NCBI GenBank assembly: GCA_017302295.1 | Contig: JAFLDS010000006.1 | Location: 62,001 to 126,000, forward strand | Direction: 5' to 3' | DNA length: 64,000 bases | DNA from: Thauera sp. | Lineage (GTDB): Bacteria; Pseudomonadota; Gammaproteobacteria; Burkholderiales; Rhodocyclaceae | Part shown: piece after piece, positions 43,268 to 52,556 of the stretch | How the letters are laid out: each line of letters opens with the position of its first letter | Position numbering within the stretch: position 1 is the first letter of the stretch | The notes under the pieces: model-generated | The model's database searches: none | The model's input: the letters and a program-made list of their open reading frames with translations, nothing else | What the model was told of the DNA's origin: nothing | Translations under genes and position numbers: made by a program

Positions 43268-43572
43268 TCGTCTTCTCCTCGTTGAAATGTTCGGCCCCCC
43301 AAGGCCGGGAAGTCCGATACCCGGATGCCCACGGCCGCTCCGGTACCGAGGTGAGAGATACAGGAATCGTGCCAGCTCTCATGCAGAGCCCGAATCGCGC
43401 TTTGCCGCATCGCGCGGGAACCAATCGAGCCTGCCCGCCCTCCATGCCCACAGAAGCAGCCTTCTCGATCGCCACGCCCCTGTATCGAAACGACACACCG
43501 GGCTCAACATCTGTGACGTTTCGGGACAGGGTGCATGCGTATCGCGCTGCACGGGTGCGATCCCCCGCTCAG
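43268..43572. other. Upstream region of fae (305 bp, no gene)
   Basis: It separates fae from the RimK-like gene on the same strand and has no protein-like frame. At 43359-43374 the minus strand reads TGGCACGATTCCTGTA, a full -24 box but a mismatched -12 box (GT where GC is expected). Confidence 0.5.
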
Positions 43573-44532
43573 TCAGCTGACGCTGGCGTGCGCGGGTGCG
43601 CACAGATCCAGACCAAGCCGCCGCGACAGCAGGTCGTCGACAAGCAACTGGGCGATATCGAACCCGGTCACACGCTGCAGACCGCGCCAGGCGGCCACGC
43701 CATTGACCTCGATCACCTGCGCGCCGCACGCAGCGCCGGCGTCGGGCACCAGGTCCACCCCCGCGTAGTCCATGTCCAGCGCACGCGCCGCGCGCTCGGA
43801 CAGCTCGGCGATGCCGCGTTCGAGCGGACAGGCCACGCACTTCGCGCCCTGCGCCACGTTGTGCACCCAGTGCTCGCTGACCCGCTTCATCGCCGCGACC
43901 GCGCGCCCGCCGACCACGAGCACCCGCCAGTCGAAGCCCGGCGTCTGCGCCTGCGGCACGAAACGCTGAAGGTAAGCCAGGCCGCCATAGCCCTTCAGAT
44001 CGGGCAGGGGCACCGACTCGCCCTCCACCATGCCGACCCGCATCAGGCCCTTGCCTTGCGAACCGAACATCGGTTTCAACACCAGGCTGCGCCCGGCCGA
44101 GGCCTCGCGCATCAGGATGCGCCGCGCCTGTGCCTCGGATTCGAGCGCCCAGGCAGGCGGCGACGCGACGCCTTCCTTCTGCAGCAGGAAGCTGGTCATC
44201 GACTTGTCCACGCTGCGCTCGATCGCGCGCGCATCGTTGTATACGGGCACGCCGAGCTCGCGCAGGGCGTGGAGGATGCCCAGCCGCTTGGTGACCTGCT
44301 CCAGGCTGCCGCCGGCGATGCCGCGCACGATCGCCGCGAGCGGCAGCTCGCGGCCGAAACCCGGAATCACCAGACCGTGGCCGGACACGCCGGTTTCGAA
44401 GCGGCATTGTTCGAGATCGACGCAGCGCCCTTCGAAGCCGCGACGGCCGAACGCGCGCTGCAGCCGGCGCGTGTGCCAGCCGGTTTCGTCAGTGAAGATG
44501 GCGATGCGCTGGCGCGACGCGGCATCGCTCAT
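43573..44532 (-). CDS. RimK-like ATP-grasp ligase (MptN-type)
   Basis: This 319-residue ATP-grasp ligase has VYNDARAIERSVDKSMTSFLLQKEG, the ATP-lysine segment LVLKPMFGSQGKGLMR, and the metal-binding IEVNGVAAWRGLQRVT. It resembles enzymes that add glutamate to tetrahydrosarcinapterin or to F420. In bacteria it may attach glutamates to methanofuran or H4MPT. The gene follows mch by 13 bp and is probably in the mtdB-mch operon. Confidence 0.87.
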   Translation of the reverse strand: MSDAASRQRIAIFTDETGWHTRRLQRAFGRRGFEGRCVDLEQCRFETGVSGHGLVIPGFGRELPLAAIVRGIAGGSLEQVTKRLGILHALRELGVPVYNDARAIERSVDKSMTSFLLQKEGVASPPAWALESEAQARRILMREASAGRSLVLKPMFGSQGKGLMRVGMVEGESVPLPDLKGYGGLAYLQRFVPQAQTPGFDWRVLVVGGRAVAAMKRVSEHWVHNVAQGAKCVACPLERGIAELSERAARALDMDYAGVDLVPDAGAACGAQVIEVNGVAAWRGLQRVTGFDIAQLLVDDLLSRRLGLDLCAPAHASVS

Positions 44533-44545
44533 CGCCCGTTGCGCC

Positions 44546-45553
44546 TCATGCCGGCTCCTCCAGCCACAGGCTGCGCAGCAGCGGCATGTTCAGGCTGCCG
44601 GCAGTCCAGGTGCGACCGCTGTCGAGATTGCTGACCCACACTTCGGCGGGCGCGAACAGCGCCGGGTCGATCTTGTAGAAGTCGTATTCGTAGTCGCGGA
44701 AGATGTCCGCGAACGAGCGGCCGTAGTCGCGCGAATTGAGCGACGGCAGGCGCAGCGCCAGGTCGTGCCCCGCCTCGTCGCTGCCGCGCACCGACAGATG
44801 AACCCGGCCGCCATAGAGGATCGCGTCGTTGGTGCGCCCCATCGCGATGCCGCCGTCCGGGCTGGGCGCCGGCAGCGGCGCCGAGGCGCTGCCATCGACG
44901 ATGTTGGCCAGATCGAAGCCCAGTTCGTGCGCCTTGTGCATCGCCACCTCGAGCACGCGCGCCACCACCTGTGTGGTGCCAGCGAGGCTTGTGGTGGGCG
45001 TCAGCACCAGCACCAGGCCGTCGGCGGCCAGAGCGCAGTCGCGCAGCACCTTGTCGATCACCACGCGCGGCGGCCTTCGATCGACCTCGAGCACCAACAC
45101 GCCGGATTCGGCGCGGTCGCGGTAAGCAAGCTCGCCGAACAGATCCTCGCGCCCGGCCAGCGCGCGCGCCGGCCCCGATCCGAGCGAAAAGAACTTCTTG
45201 CCGCCCGCCTCCTCCTTGCTCGCGGCAAGGCTCCAGCCTGCGTACTGGCTGGCGAGGCAGGCCAGCACCGGCTGCGGGCTCGACACTTCCAGCCAGCTCG
45301 GCCAGCCGTCGGCGACGCGGGTCGACAGGCGCACCGTGCCGAGCCCGCCCATGCAGATCTCACCGATCGCGAGCCCCGCCTCCACGCTGCCCGGCGCGTC
45401 GATGCCGGCATCGACGAGGATCACCCCATCGTCCAGCCGTTCGACGCGGATGCCGAGCGGTGCCGCGCGTTGCAGCAGCGCCGCCACGCGCGGCGCCACC
45501 AGCCGATTGACACTCAGCCCGCCCCACGGGGTGGAGATCCGTCCTTCATCCAT
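44546..45553 (-). CDS. mch: Methenyl-H4MPT cyclohydrolase
   Basis: This 335-residue enzyme converts methenyl-H4MPT to formyl-H4MPT. Family segments are QPVLACLASQYAGW, KKFFSLGSGPARALA, RTNDAILYGGRVHLSVRG, YDFYKIDPALFAPAEVWVSN and SLNMPLLRSL. The length is right for the family. It lies 33 bp after mtdB on the same strand. Confidence 0.96.
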   Translation of the reverse strand: MDEGRISTPWGGLSVNRLVAPRVAALLQRAAPLGIRVERLDDGVILVDAGIDAPGSVEAGLAIGEICMGGLGTVRLSTRVADGWPSWLEVSSPQPVLACLASQYAGWSLAASKEEAGGKKFFSLGSGPARALAGREDLFGELAYRDRAESGVLVLEVDRRPPRVVIDKVLRDCALAADGLVLVLTPTTSLAGTTQVVARVLEVAMHKAHELGFDLANIVDGSASAPLPAPSPDGGIAMGRTNDAILYGGRVHLSVRGSDEAGHDLALRLPSLNSRDYGRSFADIFRDYEYDFYKIDPALFAPAEVWVSNLDSGRTWTAGSLNMPLLRSLWLEEPA

Positions 45554-45586
45554 CTTTCCGCTCCATCAAGGGTTCAGCCCCGCCGC

Positions 45587-46492
45587 TCAGGCTTTCTCCG
45601 CCGCGATCTCGCGCGCCTTGGCAAAGGCCTCGCGAAAACCGAGGTACAGCGGCTTGTCGGCGTTGCGCATCGCCACCAGCAGACGGTGCTCGGTCTGGTA
45701 TTTCACGTTGCCGATCGCCAGCGCGCCGATGCCGACCGCGCGCCCCTCGGGCAGCACCTTGCCATCGTCCATCACGCCGACGCCGGCGATGCCTTCCGGC
45801 GGCACCGCATTGACGTCCGCCGCAACCAGCAGGCGCGCGGCGGCGGCCCGGTCCTGCGCGCCCACGACCTGCACACCGGCCACCGCCGTCGCCAGCACGA
45901 CATCCGCTTCGGCCAAGGCCGCGCGCCGCGCGTCCGGCGTGGTCAGTCCGGCACCGTGCAGGCTGCAGCCGAAGCGCTCGCCGGTCTCCTTCGCCGCCTG
46001 CTGCGCGGCGGCCGCATCACGATGGCTCGCAAGCGTGACCTCGGCGCCCAGCCCGCGCGCCAGCACGCCCGCAATTCGCCCCACCGTGCCGGTGCCGCCG
46101 ACGATCAGCACGCGCTTGCCGGCAAGGTCGGTGCCGTGAGCGCGCTGCAACTGCCGCTCGACGCAGGCGACCAGCGCCGCTGCGGTGGTGTATGAGCCGC
46201 TCGGATCGGCGATCACCGACACTTCGAAAGGCGGCACCATCGCCTTGCGCGCCGTCTCCAGCATGTCGGCCGCGAGCAGCACGTCGCGACCGCCGATGAA
46301 GATGCCGGTCGCCTTCACGCCCTTCGGCCCGCGCGAGAAGATCGCGTCCTGTGTCAGTCCGGTGATCTCGCCCGCGGTGACGCCGCAATAGGGCACGACC
46401 ACCTGGTAGCCGGCATCGACCGCCATGTTGATGTCGAAGGGGCTCATCTGCTTGCCGGGGGTGAACATGTGCAGGATGTAGCTGCGATCCAT
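45587..46492 (-). CDS. mtdB: NAD(P)-dependent methylene-H4MPT dehydrogenase
   Basis: This 301-residue enzyme oxidises methylene-H4MPT to methenyl-H4MPT. It starts with MDRSYILHMFTPGKQMSPFDINMA, typical of MtdB, and has the nucleotide-binding motif VLIVGGTGTVGRIAG near residue 130. GAGAGGA lies just upstream of the ATG at 46492. A longer reading from 46546 covers a palindromic leader and is not expected to be translated. It probably heads mtdB-mch-ATP-grasp. Confidence 0.94.
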   Translation of the reverse strand: MDRSYILHMFTPGKQMSPFDINMAVDAGYQVVVPYCGVTAGEITGLTQDAIFSRGPKGVKATGIFIGGRDVLLAADMLETARKAMVPPFEVSVIADPSGSYTTAAALVACVERQLQRAHGTDLAGKRVLIVGGTGTVGRIAGVLARGLGAEVTLASHRDAAAAQQAAKETGERFGCSLHGAGLTTPDARRAALAEADVVLATAVAGVQVVGAQDRAAAARLLVAADVNAVPPEGIAGVGVMDDGKVLPEGRAVGIGALAIGNVKYQTEHRLLVAMRNADKPLYLGFREAFAKAREIAAEKA

Positions 46493-46525
46493 GGTTGCGT
46501 CCTCTCGAATCGAAAGACCTTCGGT

Positions 46526-46549
46526 CACGTGCCGGGGCTGCGGCACGTG
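46526..46549. promoter_or_regulatory. Palindrome CACGTGCC-N8-GGCACGTG before mtdB
   Basis: A perfect 8+8 bp inverted repeat around an 8-nt GC-rich spacer lies 34 bp before the mtdB start, in the 118-bp gap after the beta-RFAP synthase gene. It could be an operator, or a terminator/attenuator hairpin for mtdB-mch. Confidence 0.6.
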
Positions 46550-46610
46550 TGTGCTTCAAGCATGCGGAGCGACCATTCGTGTGACCGGCGCAATGGCCGC
46601 GGACAAAACC

Positions 46611-47684
46611 TCAGTCGGGGCCGGCCGCGGCATCATCCGATGCCGGCCCGACCCTTGCGCCGTGGTTGCGACCGCGCACGACGAGAATGCGCAACGCGGG
46701 ATCGACCGCGCCTGCGGCCCGCGCGCCGGCGATCGCGCGTTCGGCCTCCTGCGCCGATGACATGATCGCGAATCCGGTGGGGCCCCACGAGCTCTGTCCG
46801 GTACCGGCGCAATGGTGCTGCTCGATCCACTCGATGGCGCGGCGCACGGCGCTGCTGGTGTACATCGACCCTCCCTGCGCGGGCGCGAAGTGCCCGCCCA
46901 CGAGACGCTGGATCGCGCTCACGCCGTCTGCGAAAGGCGCGAAATCGTGCTCCAGCGCGCCAGGCAAGACCCGCATCAGCACCTGGTGGCAGACGTCGGC
47001 GGCGCGCTCCCGCGGGAACGGCGGCAAGGTATCGATCGCCTGCCGTTCGGCCACGCCGCTCAGGCCATCCATACGCTCGTCGAGGATCAGCACGACTCGC
47101 CATTCGGCGGGAAACTCGATGCGGCTCAACAGCGGCGCAATCGCACCGCCCGTCCCCGGCCCTCCGTCGAGCAGCAGCCCGCCGCGATCGAAGCCGGCAA
47201 TGCCTACGCCCGAGCGCTCGCCACGGCCGAGCAGCGCCGCCAACGCGGCACTGCCGATGTCGATGCGGTGGAAGCGCGCAAAAGCGTGTCCGATCGCAAG
47301 CGCGAGCTGGGTGCCAGAGCCGAAACCGGAATGGGCCGGCGGTGCGCTCAACAGGGTCACGCGCACCGGTGTATCGCGCCCGGTGCGCCGCTGCAGGGTG
47401 TCCAAATGCCGCTGCAGCCGCGCGGCCTCGCCGGCGTCGACATCACTGGCGAGCACGATGTCGTTGCGATCGGCCGCGGCAATCTCGAGGCGCGTTCCGA
47501 TGCCGTCGATCACCAGGCCGAGGCTGGCGAAACGCCTGCCCATGCTGGCACTCGGGTCCAGGAAGCCCAGATGCAGGCGCGCCGGCGCATCGACGACGAA
47601 CGCATCCGGCCTGGGCGCGCGGCGTACGTGGCGGATCATTTCACGCGCTTCGGGAACGAAGCCAAGGGCGGCGGACAACGACAT
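46611..47684 (-). CDS. mptG: Beta-ribofuranosylaminobenzene 5'-phosphate synthase
   Basis: This 357-residue GHMP-kinase-fold enzyme joins p-aminobenzoate and PRPP in the first committed step of H4MPT synthesis. It has the N-terminal ARLHLGFLDPS, the GHMP phosphate loop SAPPAHSGFGSGTQLALAIG, ERSGVGIAGFDRGGLLLDGG, and GTGQSSWGPTGFAIM at the C-terminus. The ATG at 47684 has AGGAGG 11 bp upstream. A start at 47639 is also possible. pABA is supplied by pabBC at 26.0 kb. Confidence 0.92.
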   Translation of the reverse strand: MSLSAALGFVPEAREMIRHVRRAPRPDAFVVDAPARLHLGFLDPSASMGRRFASLGLVIDGIGTRLEIAAADRNDIVLASDVDAGEAARLQRHLDTLQRRTGRDTPVRVTLLSAPPAHSGFGSGTQLALAIGHAFARFHRIDIGSAALAALLGRGERSGVGIAGFDRGGLLLDGGPGTGGAIAPLLSRIEFPAEWRVVLILDERMDGLSGVAERQAIDTLPPFPRERAADVCHQVLMRVLPGALEHDFAPFADGVSAIQRLVGGHFAPAQGGSMYTSSAVRRAIEWIEQHHCAGTGQSSWGPTGFAIMSSAQEAERAIAGARAAGAVDPALRILVVRGRNHGARVGPASDDAAAGPD

Positions 47685-47786
47685 CGGGCGACAAGCCTCC
47701 TGCGATCGAAGGAAACTGAGAAGTGCACAACTTCAGCAATTTCCACGCCACTGCAAAGGCGCCCGTCAGTCTGCTGTGCCCCGCGA

Positions 47787-48728
47787 TCATGACGATCGAA
47801 CCGTGCATGCGATAAGCGCCGGCTCCAGCAGGGCCGCGACGAAGAGCGCGCACACGGTCAGATCGGCACTGGTGCCAGGATTCAGGCGGCGCTGCTTCAG
47901 CGATTCGTCCCACTGCACGAACGCCAGCGACGCGCCGGCAGCTTGATCGACATCCAGCCGTGCGAGCCAGGGCGCGGCCTCGCCGCTCACCGCCCGGGCC
48001 TGCTCGATGCCGTGCTTGCGCACGATGTGCGAATCGGGAAAACCAGCGAGAAAGCGCAGGAACAGCGCCTGCACCATGGCGTCGAGTCGCGATCTCGGTT
48101 GCGCGAACTCGCACAGGAAGGGACGCACCCCCAGCGCCAGCACGTCATGGAAGCCCCTTGCGTACTGGCGCGCGATCCGGTCGCGATTCGCCGCGAGCGC
48201 CATGGCCGAGCGCAGATCGATCGTCGGCTCGTCGGCCACGTCCTGCTCGCCGGCCGAGCCGAGTCCGCCCGGGCTGGCCAGCGCGATCGCGCGGTAAGCG
48301 GCGCGGGCGTCATCCACCTGCAGCGCCTCCAGCACCTCGCGCAGGGCGGCGACAAGCGCATCGACCTCCGCGCGAACAGCCCGCTCGGCGGCAAGCGCGA
48401 CCGGCGCGCACAGCAACAGGATGCCGAGATTGGTGTTGCAGCCAACCGCCGCACGGGTGGCGATCACCGCCTGCTCGACCCGATCGCCCACCGCCCGGCC
48501 GCGTTGCAGCAAAGGGGGCGCAGCGGCGTCGGCGCTGGCCAGGAACTGCGCCGCCACCATGTCGTGACCAGACGACGACAGGCTCACGTTGCCCGGCTTG
48601 CGCACCTGCACGTCGAGGGCGCAGGCCCAGCGGAACGCCTGCTCGGCATGGGGAAAGCGGGTGTCGGCGTGCGAGGCAAGCACGGCTGCCGGCGCCGTCG
48701 CGGCGGATCGCCCTTCGGCGACGCTCAT
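47787..48728 (-). CDS. Triphosphoribosyl-dephospho-CoA synthase-like (CitG family) protein
   Basis: This 313-residue CitG-like protein has RKPGNVSLSSSGHDMVAAQFLASA, AVGCNTNLGILLLCAPV and NPGTSADLTVCALFVAALLE. CitG/MdcB makes the prosthetic group precursor of citrate or malonate decarboxylases, but homologues are regular members of H4MPT clusters. There they probably form a glycosidic bond in cofactor synthesis (inference). The start overlaps the preceding stop by 4 bp. Confidence 0.87.
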   Translation of the reverse strand: MSVAEGRSAATAPAAVLASHADTRFPHAEQAFRWACALDVQVRKPGNVSLSSSGHDMVAAQFLASADAAAPPLLQRGRAVGDRVEQAVIATRAAVGCNTNLGILLLCAPVALAAERAVRAEVDALVAALREVLEALQVDDARAAYRAIALASPGGLGSAGEQDVADEPTIDLRSAMALAANRDRIARQYARGFHDVLALGVRPFLCEFAQPRSRLDAMVQALFLRFLAGFPDSHIVRKHGIEQARAVSGEAAPWLARLDVDQAAGASLAFVQWDESLKQRRLNPGTSADLTVCALFVAALLEPALIACTVRSS

Positions 48729-50320
48729 CGGTACTTGATATAGCTGAACCGCGGATCTTCCGGCGTGCCCTCGAGCGCCCCGCCTTCCGTGCCCGGCTGC
48801 CACATCACCACCTCCTCGATCTTCTTCGCGAGCTCGAAATCCTTGTCGGTCACGCCCTTGGCCGCATGGTTCATCAACTTGACGATCACGAACGCGTACG
48901 ACGCGGCGATGTCCGGGTGGTGAAAGGCCGCCTCGGCCAGGTGCCCCACGGTGTTGATCACCATCAAAGTGCCCTTCCAGCCGCTCGTCCGGTACTTGCG
49001 CCGGATCCATCCGTTCTCGTAATACCATTCGGGAAGCTCGGCTTCGAGCCGTGCCTTGATCTCGGCCTCGGCATAGGGTTCGTCCCGTTCCTTCTTGCGC
49101 CACTGTGTCATTTCAACCTCCTCCGTGGATGCGGGCCCGCGTGCGTCCGCGCGCGCCAAACTTGCACGCACCCCTTCAGCGCAGACAGGCGCACGGGCCT
49201 CGAGATTCCCCGCCACGGCATCGCGATGCGCGGCGAGCATGCACTCGACCTCCGCCTCGTCCCGCCCCTGCGTGACCACGCTGCACACCGGGTCGCCGAA
49301 TGCATGCGGCGTGCCGGCCGCCGGGATATCGCGACACCAACCCTGCGCCGTCATCCACTGCGCAAGCTCCGCCTCGACCACGCCCCCGCGCCGGGCGTAA
49401 ACCACCTCACTGCCGCGGATCTCGTCCAGCTTCGCGACGCGGAAATCGGCCAGGGATGCGCCGCGACACACCGCGACATGGGCCTGCATCAGCCCGCCGG
49501 GGATCGCGGCGTCGAAAAGGGCGAGCGTTGCCGTCGGCCGCGGATTGAGTTCGATGAGGACGGGCACCTCGCCCGAGAGGATGAAGTCGATCCCGTTCAG
49601 GCCGCAAAGCCCGAGCCCTGGCACGATCCGGTCGAGCATGTTCTCGAGCCGGCGGCGCGCGCCGGGCGATACCGCCACCGGTCCGATACCGCCGCGGTAT
49701 ACGTAGGGATGACCGCACAGCGGACGCACGATCTGCCTTGCCACACCGATGATGCGCCATTCGTGGCGATCGGCGAGGAAAAGCACCGACATCGCAGGCC
49801 CGTCCACCCGCCGCTGATAATAGCCACCTTCGCTTGCAGCGTCGGCGCGCCCCGCGGGCCGCACATGCCAGCCACCACAGGCGCGGGCGTTCTTCACCAG
49901 CCAGCCGTCCAGGCTGGCCGGGCGTTCGATGGAGACCTCGGCGTGCGCCACCTCATGCGCGACGAGCCAGGGATAGAACCACCCTGGCGTACGTACGCGC
50001 TGCACGAGCCCGGCCGCATTTCCCAGCAGCGGCAGCAAGGCCGCGCCGCGCGCGAGCAGGTCCGTCCTCGCCTCGAAGCCGCTGCCGGCCACCCAGCCGG
50101 CGACATCGCCCCGCCTGGCGGACTTCAAGATGGCATCGAGAAACAGCTTGTCATCGAAGGCAAGCCGATTCGGATCGCCGATCGCGTGCCAGGCGAGCGC
50201 AGCCGCCCTCGTATCCTCGTCGCCGAAGAGGTCGAGCGCAATCGCGCCGCGTCCCCCGCCGCGAAGCGACTCGACCATCATCCGCGCGGACAGTCCTGCA
50301 ACCACGACGCTCTGCTTCAT
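48725..50320 (-). CDS. ATP-grasp protein fused to pterin-4a-carbinolamine dehydratase-like domain
   Basis: This is a single 531-residue frame. Residues 1-400 form an ATP-grasp protein (SVVVAGLSARMMVESLRGGG at the start, GGWHVRPAGRADAASEGG, VLIELNPRPTATLALFD). Residues 404-531 form a pterin-carbinolamine-dehydratase-like domain (ELPEWYYENGWIRRKYRTSGW, TVGHLAEAAFHHPDIAASYAFVIVKL). At the junction an ATG at 49111 has GGAGGAGG about 5 bp upstream, so the C-terminal domain may also be made alone (128 residues). In the relatives I know of, these are separate genes. The ATP-grasp half probably acts in H4MPT or methanofuran synthesis, the other half on the pterin. Confidence 0.85.
   Translation of the reverse strand: MKQSVVVAGLSARMMVESLRGGGRGAIALDLFGDEDTRAAALAWHAIGDPNRLAFDDKLFLDAILKSARRGDVAGWVAGSGFEARTDLLARGAALLPLLGNAAGLVQRVRTPGWFYPWLVAHEVAHAEVSIERPASLDGWLVKNARACGGWHVRPAGRADAASEGGYYQRRVDGPAMSVLFLADRHEWRIIGVARQIVRPLCGHPYVYRGGIGPVAVSPGARRRLENMLDRIVPGLGLCGLNGIDFILSGEVPVLIELNPRPTATLALFDAAIPGGLMQAHVAVCRGASLADFRVAKLDEIRGSEVVYARRGGVVEAELAQWMTAQGWCRDIPAAGTPHAFGDPVCSVVTQGRDEAEVECMLAAHRDAVAGNLEARAPVCAEGVRASLARADARGPASTEEVEMTQWRKKERDEPYAEAEIKARLEAELPEWYYENGWIRRKYRTSGWKGTLMVINTVGHLAEAAFHHPDIAASYAFVIVKLMNHAAKGVTDKDFELAKKIEEVVMWQPGTEGGALEGTPEDPRFSYIKYR
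49111..49126 (-). promoter_or_regulatory. Internal ribosome-binding site and start inside the fusion gene
   Basis: On the minus strand GGAGGAGGTTGAA precedes an ATG at 49111 that begins the dehydratase domain. It is stronger than most start sites in this island. Confidence 0.7.
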
Positions 50321-50363
50321 CGGGATCTCCGTCGGCGCAACAGCATCACGCCTGCGCTTGTCT

Positions 50364-50375
50364 CAAAAAGTAGCA
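50364..50375 (+). promoter_or_regulatory. CAAAAAGTAGCA motif upstream of xoxF
   Basis: This 12-mer is identical to the one at 25264-25275 before the sigma-54 activator gene. Its distance from the -24 box (137 bp) is normal for an upstream activator site. Confidence 0.4.
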
Positions 50376-50500
50376 CTCGTCCCATATTGCAGCAGCACAC
50401 GCTGGCCCGATCGAAGCATTCCGCCGATCACTTGCATTCGGGAGATTTTTCCCGGGGATGAGCAGCGCCGGTCGCGCGACCAGGACCATGCGCAGGATTC

Positions 50501-50517
50501 TGGCACAAGCCTTGCAT
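50501..50517 (+). promoter_or_regulatory. Sigma-54 (-24/-12) promoter of xoxF
   Basis: TGGCACAAGCCTTGCAT has the invariant GG and GC separated by exactly 10 bp and matches the consensus TGGCAC-N5-TTGCA fully. It lies 109 bp before the xoxF start in a 305-bp gap (50321-50625) that has no gene. An enhancer-binding protein would be needed to fire it. Confidence 0.88.
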
Positions 50518-50625
50518 CGTTATCGACGCTGTTGTCTAGAACCCGTGCTCCGCTTGCCGCGGCGGGGCCTCCGGCCTGTCCATGTGGCGATGTCGCATGT
50601 CCTTGCACAAAGAGAGGAGCTAAAA

Positions 50626-52449
50626 ATGAAACGTTCCGGAACGCCCGCCCTGCTCGCGCCGACCACACTCGCTGTCTCGCTTGCCCTCGCCCTGCCCGGC
50701 GCCGCCCTGGCCAACGCCGACCTCGAGTCGAAAATTGCCAATTCCAAGAACTGGGCGATGCAGGCCGGCGACATGTTCAACCAGCGCTACAGCAAGCTGA
50801 AGCAGATCAACGTCGGCAACGTCGGCAAGATGCAGGTGGCGTGGACTTTCTCCACCGGTGTGCTGCGCGGCCATGAAGGCTCGCCGCTGGTCATCGACGG
50901 CATGATGTACCTGCACTCTCCCTTCCCGAACAAGGTCTTCGCCATCGATCTCGACACGCAGAAGATCGTCTGGCGCTACGAGCCGAAGCAGGACCCGGCG
51001 GTGATCGCGCAGATGTGCTGCGACACCGTGTATCGCGGCCTCGCCTACGCCGAAGGCAAGATCTTCCTGCAGCAGGCCGACTCGACGCTGGTCGCCCTCG
51101 ACGCCAAGAGCGGCAAGATGCTGTGGAGCGCAGTAAACGGCGATCCGAAGCTGGGCGCGGTGAACACCAATGCGCCGCACGTGTTCGGCGACAAGGTCAT
51201 CACCGGCATCTCGGGTGGCGAATGGGGCGTGCGCGGTTTCCTCGCCGCCTACGACATCAACACCGGCAAGCAGGTCTGGAAGGCCTACAGCACCGGTCCG
51301 GACAACGAGATGCTGATCGATCCGGACAAGACCATGACCTGGACCGACGGCAAGATGGCGCCAGTGGGCAAGGACTCGTCGCTGAAAACCTGGAAGGGCG
51401 ATCAGTGGAAGATCGGTGGCGGCACCACCTGGGGCTGGTACAGCTACGACAAGGCCACCAACACCGTCTATTACGGCACCGGCAACCCGTCGACCTGGAA
51501 CCCGTCGCAGCGCCCGGGCGACAACAAGTGGTCGATGACCATCTTCGCGCGTGACCTCAACACCGGCATGGCGAAGTGGGCCTATCAGATGACGCCGCAC
51601 GACGAATGGGACTTCGACGGCATCAACGAGATGATCCTGGCCGACATCGACGTGAAGGGCAAGCCGACCAAGGCCCTGGTGCACTTCGACCGCAACGGCT
51701 TCGGCTACACGCTCGATCGCGTAACCGGCGAGTTGCTGGTGGCAGAGAAATACGACCCGAAGGTGAATTGGGCGACGCACGTCGACATGAAGACCGGCCG
51801 CCCGCAAGTGGTCACCAAGTACTCGACGGCAGCGGCCGGTCCGGACGTCAACGTGAAGGGGATCTGCCCGGCGGCACTGGGCTCGAAAGACCAGCAGCCG
51901 GCCTCGTTCGACCCCAACACCAAGCTGTTCTACGTCCCGACCAACCACGTCTGCATGGACTACGAGCCGTTCGAGGTCAATTACGTCGCCGGCCAGCCCT
52001 ACGTCGGAGCAACGCTGTCGATGTTCCCGACGCCGGACAGCCATGGCGGCATGGGCAACTTCATCACCTGGGACGCGGGCAAGGGCAAGATCGTGCAGTC
52101 CAAGCCGGAGAAATTCTCGGTATGGAGCGGCTCGCTCAACACCGCGGGCGGCCTCTCCTGCTACGGCACGCTGGAAGGCTACCTGAAGTGCGTCGATGCC
52201 AAGAACATCAACAAGGAGCTGTACAAGTTCAAGACGCCCTCCGGGATCATCGGCAACGTGTTCACCTATGAGCACAAGGGCAAGCAATACATCGGCGTGT
52301 TCTCGGGCATCGGCGGCTGGGCCGGCATCGGCATGGCGGCGGGCCTCGAGAAGGCGAACGAGGGCCTGGGCGCGGTGGGCGGCTATCGGGAGCTGGCCGA
52401 CTACACCCAGCTCGGCGGTTCGCTGACCGTGTTCGCCCTGCCGAACTGA
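50626..52449 (+). CDS. xoxF: Lanthanide-type PQQ methanol dehydrogenase
   Basis: This 607-residue periplasmic quinoprotein has a signal peptide ending at ALA (about residue 29) and an eight-bladed propeller. The vicinal cysteine pair Cys131-Cys132 (AQMCCDTVY) sits over PQQ. WDFDG at residues 328-332 supplies the catalytic Asp329 and the extra Asp331 that marks lanthanide-binding XoxF enzymes, where the calcium MxaF has alanine. It would oxidise methanol or other short alcohols. GAGAGGAG precedes the ATG. It is followed by a hairpin and by xoxG and xoxJ. Confidence 0.96.
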   Translation: MKRSGTPALLAPTTLAVSLALALPGAALANADLESKIANSKNWAMQAGDMFNQRYSKLKQINVGNVGKMQVAWTFSTGVLRGHEGSPLVIDGMMYLHSPFPNKVFAIDLDTQKIVWRYEPKQDPAVIAQMCCDTVYRGLAYAEGKIFLQQADSTLVALDAKSGKMLWSAVNGDPKLGAVNTNAPHVFGDKVITGISGGEWGVRGFLAAYDINTGKQVWKAYSTGPDNEMLIDPDKTMTWTDGKMAPVGKDSSLKTWKGDQWKIGGGTTWGWYSYDKATNTVYYGTGNPSTWNPSQRPGDNKWSMTIFARDLNTGMAKWAYQMTPHDEWDFDGINEMILADIDVKGKPTKALVHFDRNGFGYTLDRVTGELLVAEKYDPKVNWATHVDMKTGRPQVVTKYSTAAAGPDVNVKGICPAALGSKDQQPASFDPNTKLFYVPTNHVCMDYEPFEVNYVAGQPYVGATLSMFPTPDSHGGMGNFITWDAGKGKIVQSKPEKFSVWSGSLNTAGGLSCYGTLEGYLKCVDAKNINKELYKFKTPSGIIGNVFTYEHKGKQYIGVFSGIGGWAGIGMAAGLEKANEGLGAVGGYRELADYTQLGGSLTVFALPN

Positions 52450-52471
52450 GGCAAGCGCCCGAAGCAGGCCA

Positions 52472-52495
52472 GCCGGCCGGGGCCACCCGGCCGGC
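52472..52495. terminator. Hairpin between xoxF and xoxG
   Basis: A perfect 10-bp stem GCCGGCCGGG/CCCGGCCGGC with a 4-nt loop and no T tract starts 22 bp after the xoxF stop. It may stabilise the xoxF message or partly reduce read-through into xoxG-xoxJ. Confidence 0.65.
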
Positions 52496-52556
52496 GAGGG
52501 ATGATGCCGGGCACCACCGGCACGACACACCGGCAGGACCCGAGGAGGAGTGACCG

